DNA from: Niabella beijingensis
Lineage (GTDB): Bacteria; Bacteroidota; Bacteroidia; Chitinophagales; Chitinophagaceae
Assembly: GCF_020034665.1 (NCBI RefSeq)
Contig: NZ_JAIQDI010000002.1
Coordinates: 2,294,001-2,358,000, forward strand
DNA: 64,000 bases
Direction: 5' to 3'
Under the pieces are notes generated by a model. That model saw nothing but the letters and a program-made list of their open reading frames with translations, was not told the origin of the DNA and searched no databases. This document shows positions 1 to 9,067 of this stretch, piece after piece. Made by a program: the position numbers and the translations under genes. How positions within the stretch are numbered: the first letter of the stretch is position 1; each line of letters begins with the position of its first letter.

Positions 1-2
1 AG

Positions 3-2033
3 CCTGCCAACGATTCTACCGTGTTGGGAGATTTCAATAATGCTTCTTACACCGCCGATGGCGTCACCTCCCGGTTCTTTAAAAAAGACGGCCGGTTTTT
101 TATCAATACAGAAGGCCCCGACGGGAAGAACCATGATTATGAAATCAAATACACATTTGGATACTACCCCCTTCAGCAATACCTGGTGCAGTTCGACAAG
201 GGCCGCATGCAGGCCACCCGTCAATCCTGGAACAGCAAGGATAAAAAATGGTTCCAGCAGTATGCAGGACAAAAAATAGCTGCCAACGACTGGCTGCACT
301 GGACGGGTAACGGACAAAACTGGAACACCATGTGTGCTGAGTGCCACAGCACCGACCTCAAAAAGAACTATAATGCTGAAGCAGATACGTATAATACCAC
401 CTACAGCGCATTAACAGTAAGCTGCGAAGCCTGTCATGGTCCGGCCAAACAGCATATTGATTATATCAACGGCAGCGCTTACAAGGATGGCGATAAACAA
501 CCCGGTTCCTATTTAAGGGCGCCCCGGAACAGCAGCCAGCTCTCAGAAATACAGACCTGCTTCCCCTGCCATGCCCGCAAAGGCAATATCAGCGCGGATC
601 TGAAGAACAGCAATGAGATCCTGGACGATTATCTTCCCGAGATCCCCACAACGGAATTTTTTCATGCAGACGGACAGGCCGATGACGAAGACTACACCTA
701 TGCCTCTTTTCTTCAAAGCAAAATGTATAAGCACGGTGTAAAATGCAGCAACTGTCATAACCCGCACACGGGTAAGCTGCTGATCGCAGGGAATGGCGTT
801 TGCCTGCAGTGCCATGATAAGAAATACGACGCTCCCACCCATACCTTCCATGCGGTGAACACGGCAGGCGCTGAATGTAAGAACTGCCACATGCCGGGTA
901 AATTCTATATGGGCAACGACTGGCGGAACGACCATACTTTCCGTGTTCCGCGACCGGACCTTTCTGTAAAATACGGTACCCCCAATGCCTGCAATAACTG
1001 TCATACGAGCCGGTCCGCAGCCTGGGCAGAAACTGCCGTAAATAAATGGTTCGGTCCCGACCGGGCGTATCATTTTGCAGAGGACCTGATCCCCGGAAGC
1101 AGCATGGATGCCGGCAGTCAGGCCCACCTGTTGAAATTATTACAGGATACTGCCACACCGGCCATCATACAGGCAACTGCGGTGCATTATCTGTCTGGCC
1201 TGCCGGGAGGCGATCATCCTGACAGAAGCGTGTTGCAACAGCTGAACCATAAAGATGCCCAGGTCCGTTACCGCGCGGTTACCGGGTTAAATAATTTCGC
1301 TCCTGCCCTGTGGCGGGATCCCATTCAAGAGCTGCTTACCGATAAGGTACGCGCCGTGCGCATTGCTGCCGCCAACCTGGTATTGAGCGCCAATGATGCC
1401 GACCTGATCGCCGGGCTGGGTACCGCGTATACCAATGCCCTTGCAGAATTAAACAATTATGTGCTGTATCAGACAGACTTTGCCTCAGGTAATATCATGG
1501 CGGCTGATTATTATCTAAAACTTAAAAACTACCAGAAGGCCGAATCCTTTTACCTGAAAGGGCTGCAGAAGGACCCGCAGATGAACTATGCCCGGCTGAA
1601 CCTCTCCACTGTTTATAATATTACGGGCAACAACCAGGCGGCCCTGCAAACACTGGAAGACGCAGCACGCATTGACCCCAAAAACGACCGGGTCTATTTT
1701 AACCTGGCATTGCTGTATAACGAGCTGAATCAGCCGGAAAATGTAGAAAAAAGCCTGAAAAAGGCCATTGATCTCAAAACGCTCAATCCGCGGGTCTATT
1801 ATAATTACGCGATCCTGCTGCAGCAACGGCAGCAATACAAGGAAGCAGAACAACAATATTTACACGGACTACAGCTGGCACCTGCGGACGCAGACATCAA
1901 TTATGCGCTTTGTGTGCTGCACCTGCAGCAGCAAAACCCCGCCGCTGCCATGCCCTATGCTGCTACGCTTAAAAAGTATTATCCCGGTGACCAGCGCTTC
2001 TTCCAGCTTTGGCAACAACTGGGCATGTTATAA
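3..2033 (+). CDS. Multihaem c-type cytochrome with C-terminal TPR region (5' end outside window)
   Basis: Open in frame from the first bases, so the true start and any signal peptide lie upstream. Seven CxxCH haem-binding motifs are visible, at residues 105, 135, 180, 242, 261, 286 and 324 counted from the GTG at position 21 (CAECH, CEACH, CFPCH, CSNCH, CLQCH, CKNCH, CNNCH). The middle, about residues 350-480, looks alpha-helical and HEAT-like. The last ~170 residues contain TPR-like repeats with A-x-x-N-L-x-x-x-Y spacing. Multihaem proteins of this type are exported and haem-loaded in the periplasm. The electron donor and acceptor cannot be read from sequence. The TPR tail suggests docking to a partner protein, which is inference. 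CcmB, CcmC and CcmD genes for haem delivery lie about 40 kb downstream. No partner reductase is visible in the window. Confidence 0.85.
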   Translation, partial: PANDSTVLGDFNNASYTADGVTSRFFKKDGRFFINTEGPDGKNHDYEIKYTFGYYPLQQYLVQFDKGRMQATRQSWNSKDKKWFQQYAGQKIAANDWLHWTGNGQNWNTMCAECHSTDLKKNYNAEADTYNTTYSALTVSCEACHGPAKQHIDYINGSAYKDGDKQPGSYLRAPRNSSQLSEIQTCFPCHARKGNISADLKNSNEILDDYLPEIPTTEFFHADGQADDEDYTYASFLQSKMYKHGVKCSNCHNPHTGKLLIAGNGVCLQCHDKKYDAPTHTFHAVNTAGAECKNCHMPGKFYMGNDWRNDHTFRVPRPDLSVKYGTPNACNNCHTSRSAAWAETAVNKWFGPDRAYHFAEDLIPGSSMDAGSQAHLLKLLQDTATPAIIQATAVHYLSGLPGGDHPDRSVLQQLNHKDAQVRYRAVTGLNNFAPALWRDPIQELLTDKVRAVRIAAANLVLSANDADLIAGLGTAYTNALAELNNYVLYQTDFASGNIMAADYYLKLKNYQKAESFYLKGLQKDPQMNYARLNLSTVYNITGNNQAALQTLEDAARIDPKNDRVYFNLALLYNELNQPENVEKSLKKAIDLKTLNPRVYYNYAILLQQRQQYKEAEQQYLHGLQLAPADADINYALCVLHLQQQNPAAAMPYAATLKKYYPGDQRFFQLWQQLGML

Positions 2034-2130
2034 ATTATTGCAAAAGACAGCCGCAGGCTGTATGACCGGTTTAAAAAACGCCATTCAACCCGGCATTGCA
2101 CCCTTCAGTAACAGACACAAAAGAGCATAT

Positions 2131-2162
2131 AAAAAGGAGTATTGCAGGTCATACAATACTCC
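2131..2162 (-). terminator. Intrinsic terminator of aqpZ
   Basis: Nine-base-pair stem (GGAGTATTG at 2136-2144 pairing with 2154-2162), 9-nt loop, and five A on the plus strand at 2131-2135. On the minus strand this gives a hairpin followed by a short U run, about 40 nt after the aquaporin stop. Confidence 0.6.
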
Positions 2163-2203
2163 TTCATACCGGTTACGGCACCGGCAAAATATGTTTAACA
2201 GGA

Positions 2204-2917
2204 TCAGACCGCTTTTCGCTCAGGTCGCTCCAGCAGCAGGTTCCATACCACGGCCGCCAGGATCGCTCCGGCTATGGGTGCTACTATAAACAACCATACC
2301 TGACTTAATGCCTCTCCGCCTTTAAGCAGGGCAGGGCCGATACTCCGCGCTGGATTCACAGAAACCCCAGTTACGGGTATTCCCACAATATGGATCAGTA
2401 CCAGGCTGAGCCCGATGCTAAGGCCGGCAAAACCTCCATGGATATTCTTAGTGGAAGTGGCACCCAGGATCACCAGAAGGAAAATAAACGTAAACATGAT
2501 CTCGGCAATCAGCCCGCTCTGAAGGGAATACTTCTGCGGAGAGAATTCGCCATATCCGTTCTGTCCCAGTCCGCCCATATAGTCAACCTTACCGCTGGCG
2601 ATCAGTGACAGCAGAGCAGCTCCGATAATGGCACCGATAATCTGTGCCAGGATGTAATAGGCAGCCTCCCCGGCTTTCATACGACCGGCAGCAACCATGG
2701 CAATCGAAATGGCCGGATTGATATGACATCCGGATATGTGACCGATAGCATATGCCATAGCGACCACACTTAACCCGAAAGCAAAGGCAATTCCCAACAG
2801 GCCAACGCCCGTCGTTCCGTCAGCACCGGCAATTACAGCGCTTCCGCATCCCATAAGCACCAAGACCATCGTCCCGAGCAGTTCGGCGAAAAACTTAGAT
2901 ACAGCAGTTACCTTCAT
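2204..2917 (-). CDS. aqpZ: Aquaporin Z
   Basis: A 237-residue inner-membrane water channel of the MIP family, a usual length for AqpZ. Both NPA boxes are present: NPA at residues 67-69 and NPAR at 188-191, the half-helices that meet in the pore. The selectivity-filter residues typical of AqpZ can be placed: His176, Thr183 and Arg191, together with a Phe in the FAFGL segment near residue 46. That pattern favours water over glycerol. Six membrane segments are evident from hydrophobicity. It is a single-gene unit: a 236-bp spacer separates it from batA upstream and a hairpin terminator follows. The start is the ATG giving MKVTAV. Confidence 0.95.
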   Translation of the reverse strand: MKVTAVSKFFAELLGTMVLVLMGCGSAVIAGADGTTGVGLLGIAFAFGLSVVAMAYAIGHISGCHINPAISIAMVAAGRMKAGEAAYYILAQIIGAIIGAALLSLIASGKVDYMGGLGQNGYGEFSPQKYSLQSGLIAEIMFTFIFLLVILGATSTKNIHGGFAGLSIGLSLVLIHIVGIPVTGVSVNPARSIGPALLKGGEALSQVWLFIVAPIAGAILAAVVWNLLLERPERKAV

Positions 2918-3153
2918 AAGATTTATGTTTTAAGGATGAATAAACAAATTCAGGCCAACACAAAAAACCCTGGCAGCTTCAACTAATTTTTGAAGTTACT
3001 AAAACTCCGGAACTGTTCCGGCATTACGTCCTACTAATTTAAAAGAAATTTGCCCTACCGGCAAGCACGGCTTTCTCATGCCCTTCCACAGCAAAAACCG
3101 AACCAGATATCGGTCATCATTTTACAGCCTCCGCAAAAATAGTTGTATACAGC

Positions 3154-4152
3154 TCAGGGGAACCGTTTGAATACGGTATAGCGAAGCACCATTTCAAGCA
3201 GCAATAAAGCCAGTGCAGCCAGCGCCAGCGGCAGGAACATTTCTTCCGTTTGTTTGTACCGGATCACTTCCACTTTTGTTTTTTCAAGTTTGTTGATCTG
3301 GTTATAAATCGCCTGCAACGAAGACTTGTCTATTGCATGATAATATTGGCCGCCCGTTTGACCGGCGATCTTTTTCAGGAGGTCTTCATCCAGAAAATTC
3401 CGCACGCCGGAGGCCATTTGCTCTTCGGTAAATTCACTTACACCCAGGCCGATACAATACACCCGGACATTATGAGACTTGGCGATCTCCAGGGCCATGT
3501 TCGGATCAATGATACGGGTAGGCGGTGCATCCTCTTTTCCATCGGTGAGTAATATGATCACTTTGGTCTTGCTGCTGCCCTTGCTGATCCGGTTCACTGC
3601 GGTCGCCAGTCCCTCACCGATCAGCGTTCCGGGCTCCAGGTATCCGCCATCCATCACTTTGAGATCATTCAGCTGGTTGAGCAAGGTAGCTTTGTCTGGT
3701 GTAAGCGGCACCTTGGTAAAGGCTTCTCCGGAAAAAATGACCAGGCCGATCCGGTCGGTAGGGCGGTTCTTTACAAAATCGATCGCCACTTCTTTTGCCA
3801 CAGTAAAGCGCCGCGGTTTTATATCCTGGGTAAGCATGCTTCCGCTTACGTCCATCACCAGCATAATATCAATCCCCTCTCCCTCACTGCGTGAAAGATC
3901 CTGCTGGTGTTGCGGCCGGGCCAGCGCAGTAACCAGGCAGGCAATAGCAATAAGACGCAGTATGAAGGGCAGGTGCCGGAACCTTGTTTTAAATGTACCG
4001 GGAATTTTAAGCTGCAGACCCGAAGTAAGAATGGCACTTCTGGCCCGTTTTCCGTTCTTAACATACTGGGCTATCAAAAACGGAATGATCGCCAGAAAAA
4101 TAAAATTCTCCGGCCAGATAAACTTAATATTTTGCAACCAGTCGTAAATCAT
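3154..4152 (-). CDS. batA: BatA-like von Willebrand factor A domain membrane protein
   Basis: 332 residues: an N-terminal membrane segment (about 15-30) and a second (about 63-79), then a VWA domain beginning with an intact MIDAS motif (DVSGS, residues 101-105), and a C-terminal membrane anchor (about 305-325). This is the BatA layout, first described in Bacteroides aerotolerance operons. The family is thought to work with a MoxR chaperone ATPase in envelope protein maturation, though the exact substrate is not established. The ATG overlaps the stop of the upstream BatD-like gene by 4 bp, so translation is probably coupled. No batB, batC or batE follows; the next gene downstream is aqpZ. Confidence 0.85.
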   Translation of the reverse strand: MIYDWLQNIKFIWPENFIFLAIIPFLIAQYVKNGKRARSAILTSGLQLKIPGTFKTRFRHLPFILRLIAIACLVTALARPQHQQDLSRSEGEGIDIMLVMDVSGSMLTQDIKPRRFTVAKEVAIDFVKNRPTDRIGLVIFSGEAFTKVPLTPDKATLLNQLNDLKVMDGGYLEPGTLIGEGLATAVNRISKGSSKTKVIILLTDGKEDAPPTRIIDPNMALEIAKSHNVRVYCIGLGVSEFTEEQMASGVRNFLDEDLLKKIAGQTGGQYYHAIDKSSLQAIYNQINKLEKTKVEVIRYKQTEEMFLPLALAALALLLLEMVLRYTVFKRFP

Positions 4153-5105
4153 TTTTTATTTGTTCCTTCATCGGTTTCCACCGCCGGCTGGGCGGCCTGC
4201 TTTGCCTTTATGGCATTTTTGATTCCTTCCTCGATATGATCCACACCATGGCTGATGACCTCATAGGCCGATTGCGCCTCCGCATCCTCGGGATCATATT
4301 TTGCGAATTTTACAAGATCGCAGAGAGACAACACCTGCTCCAGGCTCCGGTAGAGTTGCTCATCCCTGAAAAGCGGATGGATCTTTTCTACCAGGTCTAC
4401 CGATGTCTGCTGCAATGAATTTACGCGGGCCCGTTCTGAAAGATAGGCCCTGAGGATCTCAACAAGCCGCGCATAAAAACGGTTCTCCGGCACCCTTGAC
4501 GCTTTTAGTTCGCCCAGTTGCTGTTTGGCCCTGGCATAAGCTCCCTTATATATTTTTGCTGCCTCCCTGGGTTTCTTCTCACCGGTCATCCAGTAAACGG
4601 CAAGTGTAACCAGTACCAGCAGCAGGGCCACCATATACCACCATTTCTCAAACTGCTTGCTCAGCCGGAAAGGCACCGACCGGATGTCCTGGATATCGTG
4701 ATAAGGCTGACTGGGATCGAACGGTTCTGTAAACACCACATCCATCAGGATCGCTGCTGTTTTTATATCGGTTTCCAGCACCAGCGGCGGGATCACCCAG
4801 CGCCCGGAATCAAAACTGGTAATACGAAAATACTGCCGGATCACCTGTTTCCCGTCAATGGTTTCCTTTACAACACTGTCCTTATCCAGGAATTCGAAAT
4901 GCGGAATGGTATCAATCTTAAGCGGATGGATCTTAATATGGAGGGGTGCGCGGATCTCGGTAATCAGTGAAACAGGTTCGCCAAGCAGGATCTTATTCTT
5001 GTCGGCCGCAGCGCTCACCACTATGTCCTGGGCGGAGAGTGCCACGCTTAAACCTGTCATCAGCAGACCGGTCAGAATAATTAAACAAGCTCCTTTCTTG
5101 AACAT
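4149..5105 (-). CDS. BatD-like exported membrane protein (beta-sandwich, TM, cytosolic tail)
   Basis: 318 residues. An N-terminal signal-like hydrophobic stretch ends near residue 25 (SVALSAQ). A predicted periplasmic beta-rich part of about 130 residues starts with VVSAAADKNKILLGEPVSL, the opening seen in BatD-type domains. One membrane segment follows at about residues 153-170 (MVALLLVLVTLAVYW). A basic, helical cytosolic tail follows, resembling the DUF4381 region of Bat-associated proteins (ELKASRVPENRFYARLVEIL). It sits between DUF58 (14-bp gap) and batA (4-bp overlap), so it is part of the same operon. The assignment rests on layout and position more than on clear residue signatures. 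Confidence 0.7.
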   Translation of the reverse strand: MFKKGACLIILTGLLMTGLSVALSAQDIVVSAAADKNKILLGEPVSLITEIRAPLHIKIHPLKIDTIPHFEFLDKDSVVKETIDGKQVIRQYFRITSFDSGRWVIPPLVLETDIKTAAILMDVVFTEPFDPSQPYHDIQDIRSVPFRLSKQFEKWWYMVALLLVLVTLAVYWMTGEKKPREAAKIYKGAYARAKQQLGELKASRVPENRFYARLVEILRAYLSERARVNSLQQTSVDLVEKIHPLFRDEQLYRSLEQVLSLCDLVKFAKYDPEDAEAQSAYEVISHGVDHIEEGIKNAIKAKQAAQPAVETDEGTNKK

Positions 5106-5119
5106 CCGTTGTATCTTCT

Positions 5120-6004
5120 TTATTTAATACTTCCTTTTACACGGCTCTTAAAAAAACGCCTGAGTACATTGATATAATCGTCACCGGTTTTCAGGTGCAG
5201 CAGATCACTGTTGGCTTTTTTAAACACGGCCGCGCAATAAGCGGTGATCCTGAAAAATTCCTCTTCATATTTCCTGCGCACAAAGGCATTTCCGGAGTCC
5301 ACCCATTGCAGCTCGCCCGTCTCCGCGTCCATCAGCTGGATCAGTCCTGCATCCGGCAGTTCCTTATCCATGCGATCGTATAATTTAATACCGATCAGAT
5401 CATGTTTTTTTCCGGCAACACGCAAGGCATCTTCATAGTTGGAGTCGATAAAATCGCTCAATACAAAAGCGATACAGCTTTGTTTCATCGCATTGGTCAA
5501 AAAGCGGATGGCCGCTGCAGTGCTTGTTCCCCTGCCGGAAGGCGCTATGCCCAGCATTTCCCTTACTATAAACAACGCATGTTGCCTTCCCTTTTTTGGC
5601 GGAACATACATTTCGATGCGGTCGCTGTAGAATACCGCACCCACCTTATCGGCATTGGCTACCGCCGAAAAGGACAACACCGCTGCAATCTCTGCAGCCA
5701 CATCGCGTTTACGACCATAAGAAGTTCCGAACAAACCGCTCCGGCTGATATCGATCAGCAACATTACCGTCAGCTCCCGCTCCTCCTCAAAAATTTTGCT
5801 GTAAGGATGACCGATGCGGGCAGATACGTTCCAGTCGATAAAACGGACATCATCGCCCGGGGTATACTCGCGAACCTCCTTAAACGACATTCCCTTTCCC
5901 TTGAACGCACTATGGTACTCCCCGGAAAAAAGCTCTGTTGCCAGCCTCTTGCTTTTGATTTCCAGCTCCCGTACTTTCTTTAATATTTCTTCACGTGTTC
6001 GCAC
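5120..6004 (-). CDS. DUF58 domain protein (MoxR/Bat operon)
   Basis: 294 residues with the family core: GEYHSAFKGKGMSF near residues 28-41, then VREYTPGDDVRFIDWNVSAR, followed by a VWA-like fold (LLIDISRSGLF). DUF58 proteins sit next to MoxR ATPases and are thought to present a VWA-type binding surface, but the biochemical role is unproven. The start is GTG at 6004. The nearest upstream ATG is out of frame and the GTG gives the usual family N-terminus. The gene lies 45 bp after moxR, and that spacer is built almost wholly of 7-bp imperfect repeats. Confidence 0.85.
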   Translation of the reverse strand: MRTREEILKKVRELEIKSKRLATELFSGEYHSAFKGKGMSFKEVREYTPGDDVRFIDWNVSARIGHPYSKIFEEERELTVMLLIDISRSGLFGTSYGRKRDVAAEIAAVLSFSAVANADKVGAVFYSDRIEMYVPPKKGRQHALFIVREMLGIAPSGRGTSTAAAIRFLTNAMKQSCIAFVLSDFIDSNYEDALRVAGKKHDLIGIKLYDRMDKELPDAGLIQLMDAETGELQWVDSGNAFVRRKYEEEFFRITAYCAAVFKKANSDLLHLKTGDDYINVLRRFFKSRVKGSIK

Positions 6005-6045
6005 TTTGACATTTCAGATTTGAGACTTGAGTTAGCAGCATTCAG
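6004..6045. repeat. Degenerate heptamer tandem repeat filling the moxR-DUF58 spacer
   Basis: Six consecutive 7-bp units in one register (units begin at 6004, 6011, 6018, 6025, 6032, 6039). Most resemble NttTgAG, for example ATTTCAG and ATTTGAG. They occupy 42 bp of the 45-bp gap; the first unit includes one base of the DUF58 GTG start codon. Units differ at one to four positions, so this is an aged or loosely maintained array. The period does not match the codon period or the helical turn. Confidence 0.6.
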
Positions 6046-6049
6046 CTCC

Positions 6050-7051
6050 CTACGGCACATTCACCGCTTTAAGCACTTCATCAATAATATTCTCTGCGGC
6101 TATATTTTCCGCTTCTGCCTCATAGGTGAGCCCGATCCGGTGCCGCAGCACATCGTATACCACACTCCGGATGTCCTCGGGGATCACAAACCCGCGCTTG
6201 TTTAAGAACGCCTGGGCCTTGCCCGCCAGTGCGAGGTTAATACTGCCCCGGGGAGATGCCCCGTAGGAGATCAGCGGCGCCAGCTTTTCCAGCTGGTAGC
6301 GGCCCGGGTAACGGGTAGCAAAAACAATGTCCAGTATATACCGCTCTACTTTTTCGTCAAGATAGATTTCGCGCACCAGGGTCTTGGCATTTAAGATCTC
6401 CTGGATGCTAACCACCGGCCGGATCGGAGGCAGCTTTTCCCCCTGTACATTGTACCGTAGGATCAATTGTTCTTCCTGCATCTCCGGGTAACGAACGATC
6501 ACTTTCATAATAAAGCGGTCCACCTGGGCTTCCGGCAGCGGATAGGTACCCTCCTGCTCCAGGGGATTCTGTGTTGCCAGTACCAGGAACGGATCGTCCA
6601 GCTTATAGGTGTGTTCACCAATGGTTACCTGCCGCTCCTGCATGGCTTCCAGTAATGCAGACTGTACTTTAGCCGGGGCACGGTTGATCTCATCCGCCAG
6701 GATAAAGTTGGCGAAAATGGGGCCTTTACGCACCACAAATTCATTTTGCTGCTGGTTATAGATCAGCGTCCCGATCACATCCGCCGGAAGCAGATCGGGG
6801 GTGAACTGGATCCTGTTAAAGGCAGCCTGTATTGCAGTTGCCAGTGATTTGATGGTAAGCGTTTTTGCCAGCCCCGGAACCCCTTCCAGCAATACATGCC
6901 CGTTGCTCAGCAAACCGATCAGCAACCGGTCGAGCATATGATGCTGCCCTACAATTACCTGACCGATCTCCTGCCTCAAAACATCTACAAAGTAGCCGGC
7001 CCCTACGATCCTTTCATTTAACTGACGTATTTCTTCTCCCGTTTTTGCCAT
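6050..7051 (-). CDS. MoxR-family AAA+ ATPase
   Basis: 333 residues. Walker A GVPGLAKT at 57-64; Walker B region FILADEIN near 116-123; sensor and arginine-finger region LEAMQERQVTIGEHTYKL; and ATQNPLEQEGTYPLPEAQVDRF, a stretch typical of MoxR. These are cytosolic chaperone-like ATPases that act with VWA-domain proteins, here the DUF58, BatD-like and BatA products encoded just downstream. It is the first gene of a four-gene minus-strand operon. The start is an ATG at 7051 giving MAKTGEEIRQL. Confidence 0.93.
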   Translation of the reverse strand: MAKTGEEIRQLNERIVGAGYFVDVLRQEIGQVIVGQHHMLDRLLIGLLSNGHVLLEGVPGLAKTLTIKSLATAIQAAFNRIQFTPDLLPADVIGTLIYNQQQNEFVVRKGPIFANFILADEINRAPAKVQSALLEAMQERQVTIGEHTYKLDDPFLVLATQNPLEQEGTYPLPEAQVDRFIMKVIVRYPEMQEEQLILRYNVQGEKLPPIRPVVSIQEILNAKTLVREIYLDEKVERYILDIVFATRYPGRYQLEKLAPLISYGASPRGSINLALAGKAQAFLNKRGFVIPEDIRSVVYDVLRHRIGLTYEAEAENIAAENIIDEVLKAVNVP

Positions 7052-7056
7052 GGCGA

Positions 7057-7093
7057 TAATTTCTGAATTTCGTATTTCTGTTTCTTATTCCGA
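7057..7093. repeat. Degenerate heptamer-like repeat upstream of moxR
   Basis: The pentamer ATTTC and close variants recur at about 7059, 7067, 7074, 7080 and 7087, giving spacings of 8, 7, 6 and 7 bp. This is a slipped relative of the strict 7-bp arrays in neighbouring spacers. It begins just upstream of the moxR start codon, so it lies in the leader or promoter region. Confidence 0.4.
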
Positions 7094-7215
7094 TGCACCT
7101 GAACGGTACATTTTGATGCGATCATTTATTCCTTCAGCAAATAATTTGCCGAAAAGCAATCTTAATCGTTGTTTTCAGGGCCGGATGCCCTGTTTTCGGC
7201 CATACGGGCGCCGGA

Positions 7216-8916
7216 TCAGGAAAGGTATTTTCCTACCACCGGCATCCTTCTTCCCATTCCGAATGCCTTGTAACTTACCCGTATGATCGGACAAAACTGC
7301 TTCCGCTTGTATTCATTCATATTCACCATCCGCAGGATCCGGTTCACCAGCGCGGCATCAAAACCCATGGCTTCAATTTCCCTTGGCCCTTTCCGGCCCT
7401 CTATGTATTCCACCAGGATCGTGTCCAGGTCGGCATAATCAGGAAGACTGTCGCTGTCCTTTTGCCCCGGCCGCAATTCTGCCGAAGGTGGCTTGCTGAT
7501 GATATTGGATGGAATAATCTCACCGTTCCGGTTGATATAATTGGCCAGTGCATAGACCTGGGTCTTATAAACATCCCCCAGTACGCCGATCCCTCCCGCC
7601 ATGTCGCCGTACAATGTGCCATACCCGGTAGCGAGCTCACTTTTATTGGAGGTATTGAGTAAAATGTTCCCGAATTTATTGGATAAAGCCATCAGCAGGT
7701 TTCCCCGGCTCCGGCTTTGGATGTTCTCTTCTGCCACATTAAACGGCAGACCTTCAAATTGCGGCGCCAACACGCCCATAAAGGCCTCATAAACGGGCTT
7801 AATAGGAAGGGTATCAAACGGGTTGCCGAGGTTCCTGCTTAATTGCTCCGCATCTGAAACCGAATGGGTGGTAGAGTATTGGGAAGGCATAAGGATCGCC
7901 CACACATGCTCCTTTCCCAAAGCAGCCACTGCAAGCGCCTGCACCAGTGCACTGTCGATACCACCGGATGCGCCCAGTATGGCTTTTGTAAAACCCATTT
8001 TTACAAAATAGTCCCTGATACCCAGCACCAGGGCCTGGTAGATCTCTTCGATATTTTTTTCGTCCGATAAATACCCGAGCGTATCTTTTCCCAAACCCAC
8101 TTCTGCAGCCGAGAAAAAGATCGGCGTTTCCGGTGCATCTTTTGAAGCAGCAGCGGTAAGCGCGTCAAGTGTCGTTACAAAAAAATCTTCTTCAAAATAG
8201 CGGCATTCTTTGATCTTGTTCCCCGACCGGTCGTATACCAGGCTGCCGCCGTCAAACACGACTTCTGTCTGTGACCCCACCGTATTACAGTAGATCATGG
8301 GCAGACTGTATTTCAGGGTATGAGCCTTTACAATACTGTTCCGTACCACATCCTGCGCATAGTTATAAGGGGATGCAGACAGGTTGATCATAATGTCCGG
8401 CGCCTGCCCGATCAACTGATCCATCGGCGTGATCCGGTAGAGCGGGTTTTCACCCATATTCCAGATATCCTCACAAATGGTAACAGCCAGCTTTTTTCCG
8501 CGGAATTCCAGCACCTGCCATTGATCTGCGGGTTCAAAATACCGGCATTCATCAAAAATATCGTAGTTCGGCAGCAGGGTTTTATGTGTTACGCCCTTAA
8601 TGGCTCCGTTTTCGAGAAGGAATGCGGCATTATAAAGATCCTTGCCTTCCGTTTTTTCATTACGGCAGGGCGCCCCGATCAGCACCCCGATCCCGTCTGT
8701 ATGAGCGGCAATATCATTTACAGCCGTTTCACAGGCTTTGATAAAATCATCAAATTCAAGAAAATCCTGTGGCGGATACCCACAAACACACAGCTCTGTA
8801 AATACAACCAGGTCCGCTCCTTCTTCCTTAGCCTGCCGGATCCCGGCGATGATCTTCCCAACATTTACCTCAAAATTCCCAATATGATAATTCTGTTGCG
8901 CTAAAGCAATTTTCAT
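7216..8916 (-). CDS. nadE: Glutamine-dependent NAD+ synthetase
   Basis: 566 residues, two domains. The N-terminal nitrilase-fold glutaminase has the triad Glu41 (FTELCVCGYPP), Lys112 (HKTLLPNY) and Cys148 (VTICEDIW). The C-terminal ATP-pyrophosphatase domain has SGGIDS at 317-322. It catalyses the last step of NAD synthesis, amidating deamido-NAD with ammonia tunnelled from glutamine. The length matches the two-domain bacterial type. The N-terminus MKIALAQQNYHIGNF is standard. It is transcribed alone from a good promoter at 8970-8999, divergent from the desaturase gene. Confidence 0.97.
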   Translation of the reverse strand: MKIALAQQNYHIGNFEVNVGKIIAGIRQAKEEGADLVVFTELCVCGYPPQDFLEFDDFIKACETAVNDIAAHTDGIGVLIGAPCRNEKTEGKDLYNAAFLLENGAIKGVTHKTLLPNYDIFDECRYFEPADQWQVLEFRGKKLAVTICEDIWNMGENPLYRITPMDQLIGQAPDIMINLSASPYNYAQDVVRNSIVKAHTLKYSLPMIYCNTVGSQTEVVFDGGSLVYDRSGNKIKECRYFEEDFFVTTLDALTAAASKDAPETPIFFSAAEVGLGKDTLGYLSDEKNIEEIYQALVLGIRDYFVKMGFTKAILGASGGIDSALVQALAVAALGKEHVWAILMPSQYSTTHSVSDAEQLSRNLGNPFDTLPIKPVYEAFMGVLAPQFEGLPFNVAEENIQSRSRGNLLMALSNKFGNILLNTSNKSELATGYGTLYGDMAGGIGVLGDVYKTQVYALANYINRNGEIIPSNIISKPPSAELRPGQKDSDSLPDYADLDTILVEYIEGRKGPREIEAMGFDAALVNRILRMVNMNEYKRKQFCPIIRVSYKAFGMGRRMPVVGKYLS

Positions 8917-8969
8917 CGAGTATCCTTTAATAATTACAAATGTAACCTTATGAGAACAAAGAATAAAGC

Positions 8970-8999
8970 CAAATATACTTTAACATTCTCTATAGACAA
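8970..8999 (-). promoter_or_regulatory. Bacteroidota-type promoter of nadE
   Basis: On the minus strand TTG (8999-8997), 19-bp spacer, then TATATTTG (8977-8970), matching TTG-N19..21-TAnnTTTG. It lies about 54 nt upstream of the nadE ATG. A second -7-like TACATTTG lies closer to the gene but lacks a properly spaced -33 element. Confidence 0.65.
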
Positions 9000-9067
9000 T
9001 ACCCAGCCTTGCATTAAAAAGTTTGTTTATATTGTCGGGCTGTTTTTGCTTAAATTTGAATACCGAT

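Noticed and set aside
543..1127. Antisense ORF of 194 codons opposite the multihaem cytochrome gene
   Set aside because: It is a shadow of a gene with strong CxxCH motifs, has no recognisable domain, and other long antisense frames occur opposite nearly every GC-rich gene here.
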